A DNA stretch of 64,000 bases from Pardosa pseudoannulata (Eukaryota; Arthropoda; Arachnida; Araneae; Lycosidae). The position numbers and the translations under genes were made by a program. Positions 35,474 through 47,530 of the stretch are shown here, piece after piece; position 1 is the stretch's first letter, and each line of letters begins with the position of its first letter. The notes below the pieces were generated by a model that ran no database searches, was not told the DNA's origin, and saw only the letters and a program-made list of their open reading frames with translations. Location: assembly GCA_032207245.1 (NCBI GenBank), contig CM063499.1, positions 29,919,993 through 29,983,992 on the forward strand. Direction: 5' to 3'.

Positions 35474-36347
35474 CAGTGGGCTCCGGTTAATGTGATTAGT
35501 TTGGGACACTGCTATTTTGATAACAAACGATATTCAAAATTGGATAAATTTATCCCCCCCCCTTTAATTCACACTTACTACATTTCAAAATAAAATGAAA
35601 ATCTTGCCTTATATTTATGTATTGTATATTATCCTTTAACATATCAATTGTTTTCATAATAAAAATAATTGATCAATTGTTGACTGTCTACAATTCTTTA
35701 TAAGAAGCTTATTGATAAAGCGTTCGTAATCATGTTTATAGCATCGGAGCGGTGTTGTACTTCACGCTTCAACACTTTCAATGCAATTCAGAAGCTGAGA
35801 AATGTTTAACTGCGCTTCAGTATTGCGCTGACTCATATTTGGTGATCTGTCATAACGAATTAAAAATTCCGATCTTTTGTTTTAATGTTAAATCATTTCG
35901 GTTTTTGGCTTCCATATCGACAAGCTGCAAGGAAGCGAGCAAAGCACAATATGTGAATACGCTCCTTCTCAGTTCCGAATAGAATTTGTTGCCTTCTGCT
36001 TATCTGACAATTACTGATCCTCAGCAGGGTGTGCGTATTTCTGAAATTCTAGGAACTTGTAATTTCCCACTCCTTTGCTTTTTCTTTTCCCAATGTGGAA
36101 GAGGGAGAGTTTTCGGAAATTAAAAGAACGAAGGGAAAGAAAAGAATGGGTTCCTTCTGAATACATAGTGAATATTCCTTTGCCAGTTACAATGAGGTTC
36201 GAAAACTGATCCCATTAACCGATGTAACGCTCACATAAAGAAGGAATTTTAACATACAAATGAATAGAGAAAATCGGGACCAAGTAATTTCGGTCACAAT
36301 AAGCGATTGATAACAGTAACCGTGATCACATTGAGAGGGGTCTACTG
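35474..36347 (+). mobile_element. pogo-like element, decayed
   Basis: TA-flanked (35,472-35,473; 36,348-36,349). The left end cagtgggctccggttaatgt and the right end (complement cagtagacccctctcaatgt) share the cagt.g.c..c..t.aatgtgat pattern. A plus-strand frame near 35,780 reads NSEAEKCLTALQYCAD, resembling the C-terminal region of Tigger-like transposases. It is a different lineage from the element at 1,399. Length 874 bp; no catalytic domain seen. Confidence 0.55.
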
Positions 36348-36529
36348 TATTTTCTTTTAAAACATTTAGATCTGCTAACAATATGAATTTTGAATATCTT
36401 CTATTAAAAATTTATTCCTTTACAACAATTTGAGTTTGGATAATATGTTGAAAGCCAGCATTCTGTTAATAGTTCCAATAATGGATCTTGAAGCTAACTG
36501 AAAAGCCTTCATTCTAGAATGCAGGTACC

Positions 36530-36872
36530 ATATGATATCACTTAAGTGCATACTTGTTCTTAAAGTTTAAATCCAGTGTGTGCATTGCCGACTCGTAGTG
36601 CTTGTATATTATGTTATGTTGATAGATTATCAAAATTTGAATGTATTTTTAGGTACTGTGTTCATACGGAGATTGCTTTATTCAGTGAGATGCAGATCAG
36701 CAAGTGTTCTTATTAGAAGCTAGATATTGCTACAAGTACACGCATTGTGTACGTACTGAAAAGGTATGTTTATATACTTGGCATATTTGACCGTTTTATA
36801 TTTTCTAAATTTCAGTTTCATTTTGAATTTTCTCCCGATGGCGATAAGGCACTACTTAGTTTAGTATGGAAG
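36530..36872 (+). repeat. Homologous segment H, copy 1 (exon-like core)
   Basis: About 340 bp that aligns with 54,185-54,522 at roughly three-quarters identity by eye, over blocks such as tgtatttttaggta, ttgtgttca, gcagattgcttta, gatcagcaagtgt, aagctagata, acgcattgtgtacg and gataagacact. The core, 36,653-36,763, is 111 nt, preceded by AG and followed by GTATGT. All three plus frames contain stops. Could be a duplicated non-coding exon or a repeat family. Confidence 0.55.
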
Positions 36873-36915
36873 AATGGCTTTGCTTAAAGTGTCCTCCTAA
36901 TTTAGAAGCAAGGAC
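36872..36915 (+). repeat. Dispersed repeat E fragment
   Basis: atggctttgcttaaagtgtc followed by ctaatttagaagcaagga matches the core at 310-360. Confidence 0.4.
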
Positions 36916-37258
36916 TACACAGTAGACTCTATACTGGAGAGTCGGGACTCCATGTAGAGGAAGGGAGCTGTATGTAGGATGATTGATAAAGAGTCGGAGG
37001 TTTTATTTTAGTCACCGCAGGTAGAAAAAAATCAGATGCTGACTTGATGGAGACGCATCCTTTTATTTAGTATTTGATCAAATAATTTTTAATTTTATAA
37101 TCTAGAACTACCATAGTCCACTTCTGCCTTGATCTAATAGTGGGTAATTGAGAATCATTCAATTGCGTTGTTTAAAAGTATTATGGAGATTAAATTGTTG
37201 CTTTAAGAATAACGCCAGGAACGTCGCAGTAAAACAAAACGAGGATAGTGCTTAGGCT
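36916..37258. other. No recognisable feature
   Basis: Transitional DNA before the GC-rich island. Confidence 0.3.
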
Positions 37259-37259
37259 A

Positions 37260-37866
37260 GCCAAAGATCGAGGTGGCTCCAACGGAAACATTTTTCCCTC
37301 CAAAAAAAAAAAAAAAAAATCTCGTCGGCAAGGATGTTAAAACTTCATTTCTGTGTTTCTCCGTCTCTCAAAATTATCAGAACTTCTAGGCCAAAAGCGC
37401 CGAAACACAGCCAGCAAGAGGGTTGTCAGACGCCAAGATAACACCTCGCTCTCAGGGAGAGCGACTTGTTCTCGCGGCTCTGACCAATGAAACGTTGAGA
37501 CAAGGCGCGCGGAGAACAAAAACCCAATCGCAGTGAGGCGCAACTCCGGTGGTGAAACTTCACCAAAAACGATGCGGAGCGGAGCTTGGTAACACACCAC
37601 AACGCGGCACCTTTCAAAGGAGCGGCTGTCAACTCAAAGTGAAACTTATGACTTCAGAAATCGTCAGAATATGAGCCGATGGGCGCAAATTATGGTCGAA
37701 AGGTTTAAGGGCTGCGGATGCAGGTGGCCAGAATTGGACGCTCGGTCCGAAACTTAATCCCAAATCGGGGGCGGCTCTGTTTGAAAAGACAGCCTGCACC
37801 CATGAGAAAACAGCAAGAGCTGCACCTGCAAGGAGGTGGGCAATATGCGAAAAAAAGGAGCAAAAA
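37260..37866. other. GC- and CpG-rich island of unknown nature
   Basis: About 600 bp strikingly richer in GC and CpG than its surroundings, with a run of A at about 37,304-37,319, ccaat boxes (gaccaatg, acccaatcg) and a 7-bp hairpin cgctctc / gagagcg near 37,446. Open frames on the minus strand have no family motif. It ends directly in (TG)n. It may be an LTR or a promoter-type CpG island; I found no second copy. Confidence 0.45.
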
Positions 37867-37868
37867 AA

Positions 37869-38565
<697 letters not shown>

Positions 38566-38654
38566 TGAGACACGAAAAATCTCCATTACAGAAATCAAAG
38601 GTTTGGCCTGCCACCTACTGAGGTATACATTGAAAACTGCGACGACATTGAAAC

Positions 38655-38740
38655 CTCTAACATTTTATGTGCCCCAGTCGCCATTAATGATCACGGCGGA
38701 TCTTTATTTTACTTGAGCCTAAAACTCTCAACCCTCCTAT
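38655..38740 (+). repeat. Dispersed repeat F, third copy
   Basis: cattttatgtgccccagtcg, then ccattaatgatcacggcgga and tctttattttacttgagcct, matching 455-525. Confidence 0.45.
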
Positions 38741-39758
38741 TATAAGATCCTTTGCTTACTAAGCTATATTGCTCCTCGAGAGTTAATGTACACACTGCAA
38801 CACTAATAATTTACAATATGCAAAAAGTTACGAGTTTATGCATTACAAGTGTTTAGTACATATATTCAATATTATAATTATATTATTAGCGTAACCTTTC
38901 CAAATATCCAATTCTATGTTTCTATTGACATTTCTTTGTGTACTAATCTTACACTGTTTCACAGTACGTAACTTTGTTCAGTCTTACATTATGAAATAGA
39001 GAAGATTATAGGTACAAAATACACAAAAAGGTTTGTATATACACATAGTTCAGAGTAATCGTTAATGGGTAATATTTATATAAATAGCATATATTAATTT
39101 TTAAATAGGTCAGTAGTGTCGACGTATTTATTTTAGTAACTCTAATAGTTACTTATAAAATGTTAGTGACAACGTTTATATATTTAGTGATATATATTAG
39201 GAAAATTAGTTTTGTTTATACTGTATTGAGATTCCTTATATAAATATTTTATCTTGTATATATCAGTGATAGAATTCTTTTGTAGTGTATTTGGTATGCG
39301 AAGGTTAACGAAATGCTCAGTGTAGTATAAATGTTTTTCGATGTTTGACAAAATTTATCTTAACATATTTTGTTTTGCTATATACTTCAGAATAATTTCT
39401 TTATAAGATATAAACATTCAGCGTAATATCCGAGATAAAAATTTGGCTGATATAATTTAAGAGAAATGGAACAAATCTTAGAACAGAATTAGGTAATTGA
39501 TTCGGGATATATTAAAATTAGAGCGGGGGCAAATATATTTACTACCGTAAGTCATAAGTTCGGTGAAATCGTGTTACCCTATTAGTCAGTGATTAATAAC
39601 TTGAGGAATATTATTATACATTATGCATTAGCTAAAATAGTCTACGTGATGATCCGACAGACGTTGTCCTGTTTTAACGCTGTAAATCCAAAAATTATAA
39701 AATTTAAACTATAATTTGGACCGTTTTGAATGAAAAGTAAGGGAAAAATTATTTAAAA
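38741..39758. other. AT-rich DNA with no recognisable feature
   Basis: No coding or repeat signal seen. Confidence 0.45.
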
Positions 39759-39759
39759 A

Positions 39760-40065
39760 ATAATTGACGCTACCACAAATGTAATTAAATTAAAATTCCC
39801 TCATCGAATATACGGGGATTCGTACTGAAGCCCTTCGCGCTCACCACTGCGCCACAAATAAGTTGTCAGTGAAGGGTTTCAAGCGGCATTATAATAATCT
39901 CAATAAGCGCGAAATTCTGTATTTTTAATAAACATTTTCTACTGCATCAAATTGTGAATTTAAACCTTTCTCGAATTAACTTAATTACATACACAAAATT
40001 TTATCAATCAGACCAACCGATTCGGAGGAGTTCTATTACAAATACACGGACAGAAGAAATTTATG
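39760..40065 (-). mobile_element. Family C repeat with internal tRNA-like box
   Basis: On the minus strand it starts ttcttctgtccgtgtatttg, then aactcctccgaatcggttgg, and about 200 bp later holds a tRNA-like block with A-box-like tggcgcagtgg and cgaatccccgtata, followed by cgatgagggaattttaattt. The copy at 47,185-47,530 has the same order. It may be a composite SINE. It abuts a family G head. Confidence 0.5.
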
Positions 40066-40077
40066 TCAATATATATT

Positions 40078-40730
40078 ATACTAGCATATAGCCCGTCATA
40101 TGATGGGATCAGTAAAATTTTTCAATTTTTCAGAATTGTAAAGCTACCCTATGGAGAAGGTAAAAAAATGGTTTGTTTTTTGGCTGAGAATTGTCGTTCT
40201 ACAAAAATAATCGATTAAAATTATCACTTATGCACCGAATCTATTATTTAAGCTAAATATAAAAGAAAATTATTTAGATAATATCTAAGTTTAGGGATGA
40301 AACGTATGGAAATAATGCAGAATATATTTAAATAATCTAAAATAAATGATTAAATGAGATAGTTAAAGGAATGACGTCATAATGCTAGAAAAATTGTTAT
40401 TTTTACCTATTTATTATGTGATAAATTGATAAATTTAATAGCCTGCTTCTAAAATAGAGCTTGATATAATATCATTAAATGCTCGAAAAGGGAGACGAGG
40501 TGAACTTCGAACATTTTAAATATGACAGTATTTTTCACTGTGATACGACGCTTATTCATACCAATTTATTTTAGAGTCGGATCTATAGTTTAGGAAAAAT
40601 AAACTTTACTCGCTTTGAATTTTGCTAACCCTAACTCATCAAAAAATCAATATGGATGCTCTATCCAACAGCTTCATAAATTCGAGAACAGATAGACAGA
40701 TAACTTAGGCTATTATTACATTACGAGAAG
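40078..40730 (+). mobile_element. Family G copy
   Basis: Head ctagcatatagcccgtcata with palindrome at 40,092-40,107 (one arm changed, gatggg). Shared internal block ggaatgacgtcataatgcta, and end acagataacttaggctatta. About 650 bp, shorter than the copy at 58,096. Confidence 0.7.
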
Positions 40731-41069
40731 AAAGTTTAAGTTGAAAAAATAATAAACATTTATTTTAAAAATAATAAAACAACTTTAAAAATAAGAATTT
40801 AAAAGAAAAAGCAGAAAATACTGAATTGATTAGACATTTAGAAAAATTTGGCTGAGTCAGGGACAGAACCGTCAACCCGAGAAGTACGCTAATCAAATGG
40901 GCAGACCCTCTACCGAACGTGCTAGGCCTAAACCTGGTGAAGGAACTAATTAAAGTATATGAAGGTCGAGTAAACACAGTCCAATTTAAATATTATGCTC
41001 CGCCCTCGCTGCTCCCTTTTGTTCTGTACTAAATTCATATCAAGAATGAATTTAGTAAAGAATAAGAGG
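40731..41069. other. No recognisable gene
   Basis: AT-rich. A tRNA-like stretch may be present on the minus strand near 40,870-40,935, but its boxes are too degenerate to assign. Confidence 0.3.
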
Positions 41070-41275
41070 GAGAATAAGACTTGAAATAATAGCATTAAAC
41101 GCTTGAAAAGGGGGATGTTGTGGATTTCAAACTCGCCTTGAATTTTGCTAACACTAACTCATAAAAAAAAAAACAATATGGATGCCTGTATCCATTCCAG
41201 GTACAACCGCTTCATAAATTCATGGACAGACAACTTAGGCTATTATTATATAGGGGATGAATAATGAACGAGTAT
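41070..41275 (+). mobile_element. Family G 3' fragment
   Basis: gacttgaaataatagcatta, cgcttgaaaagggggatg, cgcttcataaattcatgg, acaacttaggctattattat. Only the last fifth or so of the family is present. Confidence 0.55.
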
Positions 41276-42210
41276 TCTAGGACATATAAAATATGATAGT
41301 AAATCGATATGAAATAAAGTATTTAAATTGGTACTTGAATATGAAGAGTAAAATATAGGGTAGGAGACACTAGACATATAAAGGTGCCCTAAATATAATA
41401 CATGCTATTAGCTTATATGCTTTTCTAGAAATATATTTTTAATTAAAATTTGGTCTTTTACTAAAAAAAATTTTTTTGTAAAATGCATTTAAATATTTAT
41501 AGTTCCGTAAAAGCTATGATATTACATTCAAATATTGTGCATCACATTCTAATTAGTCGTATAGTTCTAATTAGAATATTTCATTGGGGATTATTTTAAA
41601 CGATTCAGAAATGTCTAATATTTTGGTGGAAAGACTTATTTTCAAACACTGGTACTTGTATATGATTATTGGTACTTGTGTATGATTACTTGTATATGAT
41701 TGGTATGATTTCATCTATGCAATTTTTACACAGTGCCCCCCTCCCTTTTTTTTGTTACTGTCTTCATATTGTGATTCCACTTTCTAATTGTACATGAATT
41801 CATTTTCCTTTATTGATGGCACCAATATTCATATGATTGGCAATTATTTAATATTCACTTACACTGATAATTCAAGAGTTTATGGCAAATAGAGGGTTTA
41901 AGAAACATTTAGGTATTCCACTCAACAGTTAGAAAAGTGCCAGGCATGTGAGCTCACCCGTCAATAAAACCCAGGGTCAAGATATTACATTCATTTACAA
42001 TTATAAAGAGATTTCATTCATGGAGCTCTCAGAACCTCTTAATATATTAATATTTTCCGACAACTTGGCGTCAAAATATTTGAATGTTTGTTACATTTCT
42101 GTTTGTTAGTGGGATGAATATAAAAACTTAAATTTCTATTACTTTCACTTTAGCATGTAAAATCACCATTTTAGCTTGACAACCCACGAATCCGGCTATA
42201 AAGCTCTAAG
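41276..42210. other. AT-rich DNA with no recognisable feature
   Basis: Contains a small direct duplication around ggtacttgtgtatgatt near 41,650-41,700. No coding signal. Confidence 0.4.
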
Positions 42211-42212
42211 AA

Positions 42213-43137
42213 CTAGCATATAGCCCGTCATATGACGGGATAAGTGGATTTTTTTATAATCCAGAATTGTGAAGTAACCTACGAGGCAAGTAAAAAATGG
42301 CTTGTTTTTTTCGCTGAGAATTATCTGGTCTGAGCTCGATAATTTGTTTATCTTCATACGCCTCTAAAGTCTCCAGATACTGTTATTGCAGTTTAGAATC
42401 GTGTTGAATTCCTTTAGGAAGGTAGTTAAAAGTTTTCGTAGCTACTTAGAAATTATCGTTGTTTCCAATTTTTTTAAAAAATTTTATTTTATTCTATTTT
42501 TTGCCACAGTAATTAATGGGAGTAAAGGAATAAAACTATCGTTTCCACTACACCCTGGAGGTAGATAGAATTTCTTGTTAATATCAGTGATAAAATATTC
42601 ATTGAAACAAAAATAATACATTCAATTTAAAATTATCCCATATGTACTTAATCTATTATTTAAGCCAAATATATAAGAAAATTACATATCTAAGCTTAGT
42701 GAAGTATGAAAATAATGCAGACGATATTTAAATAAAAATAAGAAATGATTGAATGAGATGGTTAAAGGAATGCTAGAAAAATCTATTTTTACCTATTTAT
42801 TATGTGGTAAACAGATAAATTTAATCGCCTGGTCTTAACCGGGGATAATAGGGTTTGAAAATAATGGCTTTAAATGCTCGAAAAGGGGGAAAGGGGTGGA
42901 TTTCGAACTTTTAAAGGCGACAGTATTTTTCGCTGTGAAAGGAAGCTTATTTATACCAATTTATTTTAGAATCGAATCGATAGTTTAGGAGAAGATACAC
43001 TTCACTCGCATTGAATTTTGCTAATCCTAACTCAGGAAGAATCCAATATAGATGCCTCTGTCCATTCCGGGCCCAACTGCTTCATAAATTTTGAGGACAG
43101 ACGTACAGATAACTTAGATTATTATTATATAGGGGAT
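42213..43137 (+). mobile_element. Family G copy with perfect palindromic head
   Basis: Head actagcatatagcccgtcat. The palindrome cccgtcatatgacggg (42,224-42,239) is perfect over 16 bp. The body holds an extra segment at about 42,310-42,550 not seen in the 40,078 copy. The end is cagataacttagattattat followed by ataggggatg. Non-coding. Confidence 0.7.
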
Positions 43138-43546
43138 GTAACCTGACTTTATTATCCTGATTTTCTCGGAAATTTCAGTGTCTACATTTTGATTTAATAT
43201 TTTGGTATATAGCCCTTTTTGTGAAACCAATTTGTTACATAGTAAATGTGTCCAATTGATATTTGTTTTTAACTTTGTGAAAATTGATTGGCGTCGGTGA
43301 AAAATTTATTTTTACTGAAAATCTAACCAGATTAAACTTGCATTCTATCATTTCTGTTTGAATGTTAACTTTCTGATACAAACTATTCTGACAATTGCAA
43401 TTTCTTAAAGAAAATTTGGAACTTTTAGTTTTGTAAGCTGTTGAGGGATTGCTTTATTACTGAAATGTGCTTGAGAATTAAAATGATTGTGTTTTGTAAA
43501 CATGGCAGTAATTTCTCCAAAATTTTTCAAAGGAGTACCCAATTAG
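43138..43546. other. No recognisable feature
   Basis: AT-rich spacer. Confidence 0.35.
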
Positions 43547-44328
43547 CAGGGGTGGGCAGATACTTTTAAGCGCGGGCCAAAATGAAATTTTCAAAATGTC
43601 TCCCGGGCCGCAGGACTATACCGCGTACACTGTGCCACACGAATGTTTTGGGTGGAGTTTTTTTTTTCCTTGCCCAAGAAATTTTTTTGATTAAAAACAC
43701 TATCATTTGAATGATTTGGACAGAGAAATTTGACAATTAATAAAAGATAATAGTAATAATAAACTGTCTTACTTAGGTATATATTCGAACAACTTGTGCC
43801 CAGTAAAAATATGTCCCTTAATTTTTAAAGAAATAGGATCCATAATATTAAATTAATGGTCATTAATAAATCAGTTAATGAAAGGTATTATTTTGATATT
43901 TATTTATATCTTAACGATACAAATTATTTTATTTTGATCATAGTTATTACATTTTTATATTTATATTACATTTTGCAAATATAATGGTAAATAGAATCAT
44001 AAAAAGACAAACATCAAGCGTTAAAATAGAATAGTTTTAGTTAATGCGAAACGTGAAATCTGGAATGTTCATTTGATATTATTTTTTCAAAATTTGGATC
44101 CAAATCGCTTGTAGCAATCCTTAATACCGAGTGTAAATTTTCGTCAAATTTTAATACACTCTATTTATATATTTTTCATTATTTGTGTGTACACTACGCA
44201 TACAAAAACTGATTTCAACAAAATCGCATATAAGATTAAACAAAGTGCATACAGGCTTTTTCAACGGGCTGGATAAAGTAAACAAAAGGGCCGGATGCGG
44301 CCCGCGGGCCTGCTTTTGCCGACCTCTG
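43547..44328. mobile_element. hAT element of Charlie type, non-autonomous
   Basis: The left end caggggtgggcagatac and right end (complement cagaggtcggcaaaagc) share the cag.ggt.ggca pattern. Just inside lie the gcgggccaaaatga and cggcccgcgggcc motifs typical of Charlie-like hAT ends. Flanks caattag and ctattag fit a mutated duplication. At 782 bp with AT-rich, frame-poor interior it encodes no transposase. Confidence 0.7.
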
Positions 44329-44437
44329 CTATTAGTGTATTTAAGTACACAGTATACTTTCGGTTGCTAGTACATTTTGATGCATATATATTACATGTAA
44401 ATACTGTTAATTTAAAAATCATTTCTCTTAATATCAG

Positions 44438-44550
44438 TGCCAGAGTTAATGGGTTCGAATCCCACTGTTGGCATTCATGTTCGTAGCCGTTCGAAATCAA
44501 CTTTAAGCGGTTGTTCCCGCCCACGTTAACCCTTATAAAGTAAAACTGTA
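44438..44550 (+). mobile_element. SINE-A fragment
   Basis: Begins cagagttaatgggttcgaat, with catgttcgtagccgttcg and aactttaagcggttgttccc. It ends at gttaacccttataaag. Head missing. Confidence 0.65.
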
Positions 44551-45059
44551 TATATCAATGTTACAAACCTAAACAAATTTCATTAGATGTTCGGTACAAA
44601 TGCACCTAGCAAGCCTAATTTTTTCTCGCCAAATTTGGCGATTTTGTGGACTCGGGAAGTAGCGATAGATGGGCCAAGGTAGTTTGTAGTTCATGTTGAG
44701 ATTAATTAGTCTTTTGAAAAAAATTTTATCTACAAATATTGGTTTAAAAAAAAGGTGTTATTTTGTGTTTAGAATTGTTTAAAATGTTATATTTCTTTAC
44801 ATTTCATGTGTAAATTTTGCAAAAAATAAGATTTCGTCATGATTTAAATAGTATTAATTAGGATATTTTTTATATTTTACTCTACAAAATTTGCGTAATA
44901 TATTAGGTTTTTTTAACTTTGAGTTTAGGATAAAAATCTGTAAATTACGGTAGTTGCCAAATAAAAGGAGAGGGTAGACAAAAAATAGAATAATAAACAT
45001 TATGACGGGGACCTGCGTGCTAGCTGCATCTATTCCATATTTTTAGTTACTATTATGGT
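44551..45059. other. No recognisable feature
   Basis: AT-rich spacer. Confidence 0.35.
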
Positions 45060-45340
45060 TTCCTTAACCCCTTGCGCCGAACGATGGCCGAATGGTAGAG
45101 CGCTGCTCTTCGGAACCGGAGTTCGCGGGTTCAAATCCCGCTACTGGCATGGATGTTTGTAGCCGTTCGGAATCGGCTTTAAACTGTAGGTCCCGGTCTC
45201 ATTAGCCCTCGTGTGCAAAACAGTAGACCGTAGCTCTCCAAACCAAAACCAAACCAAAACCTTAACCCCTTGCCTGTTTTGCACGTACACCGTACGGGCG
45301 TATTTAATGTGTCTTTAATGATTTGCCCGTACGGCGTACG
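45060..45340 (+). mobile_element. piggyBac-type left end, split by a SINE-A
   Basis: The sequence ttaaccccttgcctgttttg at 45,262-45,281, followed by cacgtacaccgtacgggcg and a second palindrome-like cccgtacggcgtacgg, has the form of a TTAA-linked piggyBac-type terminus with subterminal dyads. Its first 14 bp (ccttaaccccttgc) also lie before the SINE at 45,062-45,075, as the SINE's target duplication. I could not find the matching right end; aaggggttaa at 49,565-49,574 shares only the outer 10 bp. Confidence 0.45.
45076..45259 (+). mobile_element. SINE-A copy, full length with 14-bp target duplication
   Basis: Near-complete: head gccgaacgatggccgaatgg, B box ggttcaaatcc, gccgttcggaatcggcttta, tail with repeated ccaaaaccaaa. 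The exact 14-bp repeat ccttaaccccttgc (45,062-45,075 and 45,260-45,273) shows retroposition into a piggyBac-type end, so this SINE is the younger insertion. Confidence 0.9.
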
Positions 45341-45649
45341 GTAAATCTCATTTCTTTGTCGTTCTCACTGTTTTAGCCGTATCTTTCGTATTTATAAATC
45401 GTAGAGATGTCCACAAGATGTTAGTTTTTTGCAGTGTATTCCATTTGGTTTAAAAGCACGGGCTTACTGATAGGTTTTGCATTATTCCTTGAGTTTTTAT
45501 CTTTGAGTTTTTGGCTTGACTTTGGGTTGTTTTTAGAAAAATGGCCGAGAGTTGGTTGGGTTGGGTTGGTTTGGTTTGGTTTGGTTTGGAGTGCTACGGT
45601 CTACTGTTTTGCAACACGAGGGCTAATGAGACCGGGACCTACAGCTTAA

Positions 45650-46282
45650 CCCTCTAAGCGGTTCGCACGTACAATTCCGCCAAACCGATGATGTCTTCAA
45701 AGTAGTTGTCACGTACAATTTTCGACCTTCAAAAACGTTCCGAAAATCTATGTAATGTACATTTCTGCCAGTGTTTGAGGTAGGGGGGGTCAGGTAGATT
45801 GTTTAGAAATTGCATCCCTCTTTGACTGACATTTATTGAGGAATGCACCCCTACTCCCTGAGGCATAAAGACGATGATAGCTCTTCGTGGCTTTGTAAAT
45901 CTTTATTTCGAAGTATTTCGTTTGCGGTAACAGATGTATCTCTAATTGCACCACTTAAATATCTTGAATAACTTTCGTAAAAAAATATTAATAATTTTCT
46001 AAAAGAATATTTTATTTGTACTTTTAGAATCCATTATTTCTTATGGGACGATCTTCGAGACTTGACGAGCTTTATGCGTATTAAAAATTAACAATCTATA
46101 ATATCTATATATCTATTTACAACCGGACGTAACGCGACGGTAACGAGGGTGGGTTTCCCGTGTTCCATTCTAGTCGACAAATGGTGAAGTAAAAAATCAT
46201 AGAACGCTTTGGCCATTGACACAATGAACCTTTAGCGTATTTTTTGGAGAACTTTTTTAATCGGTGTGTTCCACTCGGAGAG
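45650..46282. mobile_element. piggyBac-like non-autonomous element inside SINE-A
   Basis: TTAA at 45,646-45,649 and 46,283-46,286. Left end ccctctaagcggttcgcac; right end (complement ctctccgagtggaacacac) with several mismatches. It carries subterminal cacgtacaattc repeats near the left end. 633 bp; frames inside show no piggyBac motifs. The TTAA is the one in the SINE segment that normally reads gctttaagctg. Confidence 0.7.
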
Positions 46283-46335
46283 TTAAAGCCGAATCCGAAC
46301 GGCTACGAACATCCATGCCACAGTGGGATTTGTTC

Positions 46336-46784
46336 TTCCGGTAATTTTCCTAGCCAAAGTGTTTTAATTAATTTTTCGGAAACATCAAAGTGGCTTTTGA
46401 CTTCAATTTTTGCAACAGTTTGCTGGGTTTCATGTCGCCAAGTTCTATTCCAGGGATTAATTTTTGAATTCTTACACTTTCACTTTCCTTAAATAAATTT
46501 AAGAGTATAAATTTTGAATCAGAATATTTAGTTTTACTGGTACTGCTAACTATGTTCCATACATTCTCGACATATTTTGAATAAAGTTGTGAAATTAAAT
46601 AATTAAACTTCGTTTCCTCATTTGTTATACCGCTGATTTTGAATTGAGCTTCCACTTGGAAAAACCATATTTCGGGTTTATCAACCCAAAAAGGTGGTAA
46701 TTTAACACTCACCTTGCATAATTCCCTGTCATCGTTGATGACTTCACTGTTAACATCTGTATTTTCCGGTATAGAATCCTGCAT
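46336..46784 (-). pseudogene. gag-like fragment of an LTR retrotransposon (gypsy type)
   Basis: From Met 46,784 the protein reads VSVKLPPFWVDKPEIWFFQV and EAQFKISGITNEETKFNYL, the N-terminal capsid-like segment of arthropod Ty3/gypsy gag proteins, continuing with IPGIELGDMKPSKLLQKL. The main frame stops at 46,368. A frame change near 46,390 lets the family motif LIKTLWLGKLPEE continue to about 46,337, where SINE sequence takes over. No protease, RT or integrase. Broken and truncated, so not functional. Confidence 0.75.
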
Positions 46785-46803
46785 TTTTGTCTTATGATTT
46801 TCC

Positions 46804-46812
46804 GGGTCACCA
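46804..46812 (-). other. Putative primer-binding site
   Basis: On the minus strand tggtgaccc starts right after the LTR-like block and 20 bp before the gag start codon. TGG at this place, complementary to a tRNA CCA end, is usual for LTR retrotransposons. Confidence 0.45.
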
Positions 46813-47073
46813 AAAATATCGCGTACTGGTACGATATTAAATTAATTTTAAGCTTAGTTTGAGCTATATTTATATTCTTATTCATTAATCAGGCATAATA
46901 ATTCAATTAAAAGAAACGAAATATTTTCCAGTCTACTTAGAACAACAACTTTTATTCCATCAAAATTTTTTTATAAAAACTTTACAGCAAAACCAAAACT
47001 TGCAAACGATAAACTTGTAACAAACTGCAAACGATTTTTAAACTAAACAAATCATTGAGTCTGTGCTACTACA
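46813..47073 (-). mobile_element. 5' LTR of the gag-bearing fragment
   Basis: About 261 bp upstream of the putative primer site. Starts tgtagtagcacagactc on the minus strand at 47,073, exactly where the SINE sequence breaks. Contains aataaa near 46,957. The 3' boundary does not show a clean CA, so its end is approximate. No partner 3' LTR is present. Confidence 0.5.
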
Positions 47074-47184
47074 AACCCACGAACTCCGGTACCGAAGGTC
47101 AGCACCCTAACCAATAAATGGCCGAGAGCCTTTTTAGAGGTAATTCCACTACAGACAAAAAAAAGTATGTATCTAAAGCTCATT

Positions 47185-47530
47185 TATATATATAAAATTC
47201 TTTTGTCCGAGTATTTGTAATAGAACTAACTCATCCGAAACGGCTGGACTGATTTTTGATGCAATATTTGCTTGTAATTAAGTAGATTCTAGAATAGTTT
47301 AGATTCCCAATTTTTCCCAATTAAAAAAATCAAAAATCCAAAAATGCGAGCTTATATCATAATTCCGCTCGAAAATCCTCACTGCTGAAGTATTTGTAAC
47401 GCAGTGGTCGGCGCAACGAGATTCAGTAAGAAGTCTAGAATCCAATCCTCGTACAGGCGATGAGGGAATTTTAATTTAATCTAGTTACGATCGTGATGAC
47501 TGCATGCGTAGTGGCATCAAGTATTTCTAT
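47185..47530 (+). mobile_element. Family C repeat, second copy
   Basis: Begins tatatataaaattcttttgt, then tccgaaacggctggactgat, and about 200 bp later the tRNA-like block with cgtacaggcgatgagggaat and tttaatttaatct. Same order as 39,760-40,065 on the opposite strand. Confidence 0.5.

Larger units (their letters stand above)
45553..47130 (-). mobile_element. SINE-A interrupted by two other elements
   Basis: One minus-strand SINE in three pieces. The tail and 3' half are at 45,553-45,645 (starting from ggtttggtttgg-type tail to gacctacagc). The middle, aagccgaatccgaacggcta to cacagtgggatt, is at 46,283-46,330. The head, aacccacgaactccggtacc to ggccgag, is at 47,074-47,130. The pieces join almost base to base. 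A piggyBac-like element fills the first gap at the SINE's TTAA. An LTR-gag fragment fills the second, in the B box. Confidence 0.8.

Noticed and set aside
37337..37632. Minus-strand frames of 68-87 residues in the CpG-rich island
   Set aside because: Two overlapping frames with no family motif; length is expected in GC-rich sequence with few stops.
45076..45150. Genuine tRNA-Leu or tRNA-Ser gene
   Set aside because: A and B boxes are present but no proper cloverleaf with acceptor pairing, and the same head occurs in some 24 copies with a common non-tRNA body; it is a SINE.
45553..45600. Telomere-like GGTTG/GGTTT repeats
   Set aside because: They are the complement of the SINE-A tail (ccaaaccaaa) and continue directly into its body.
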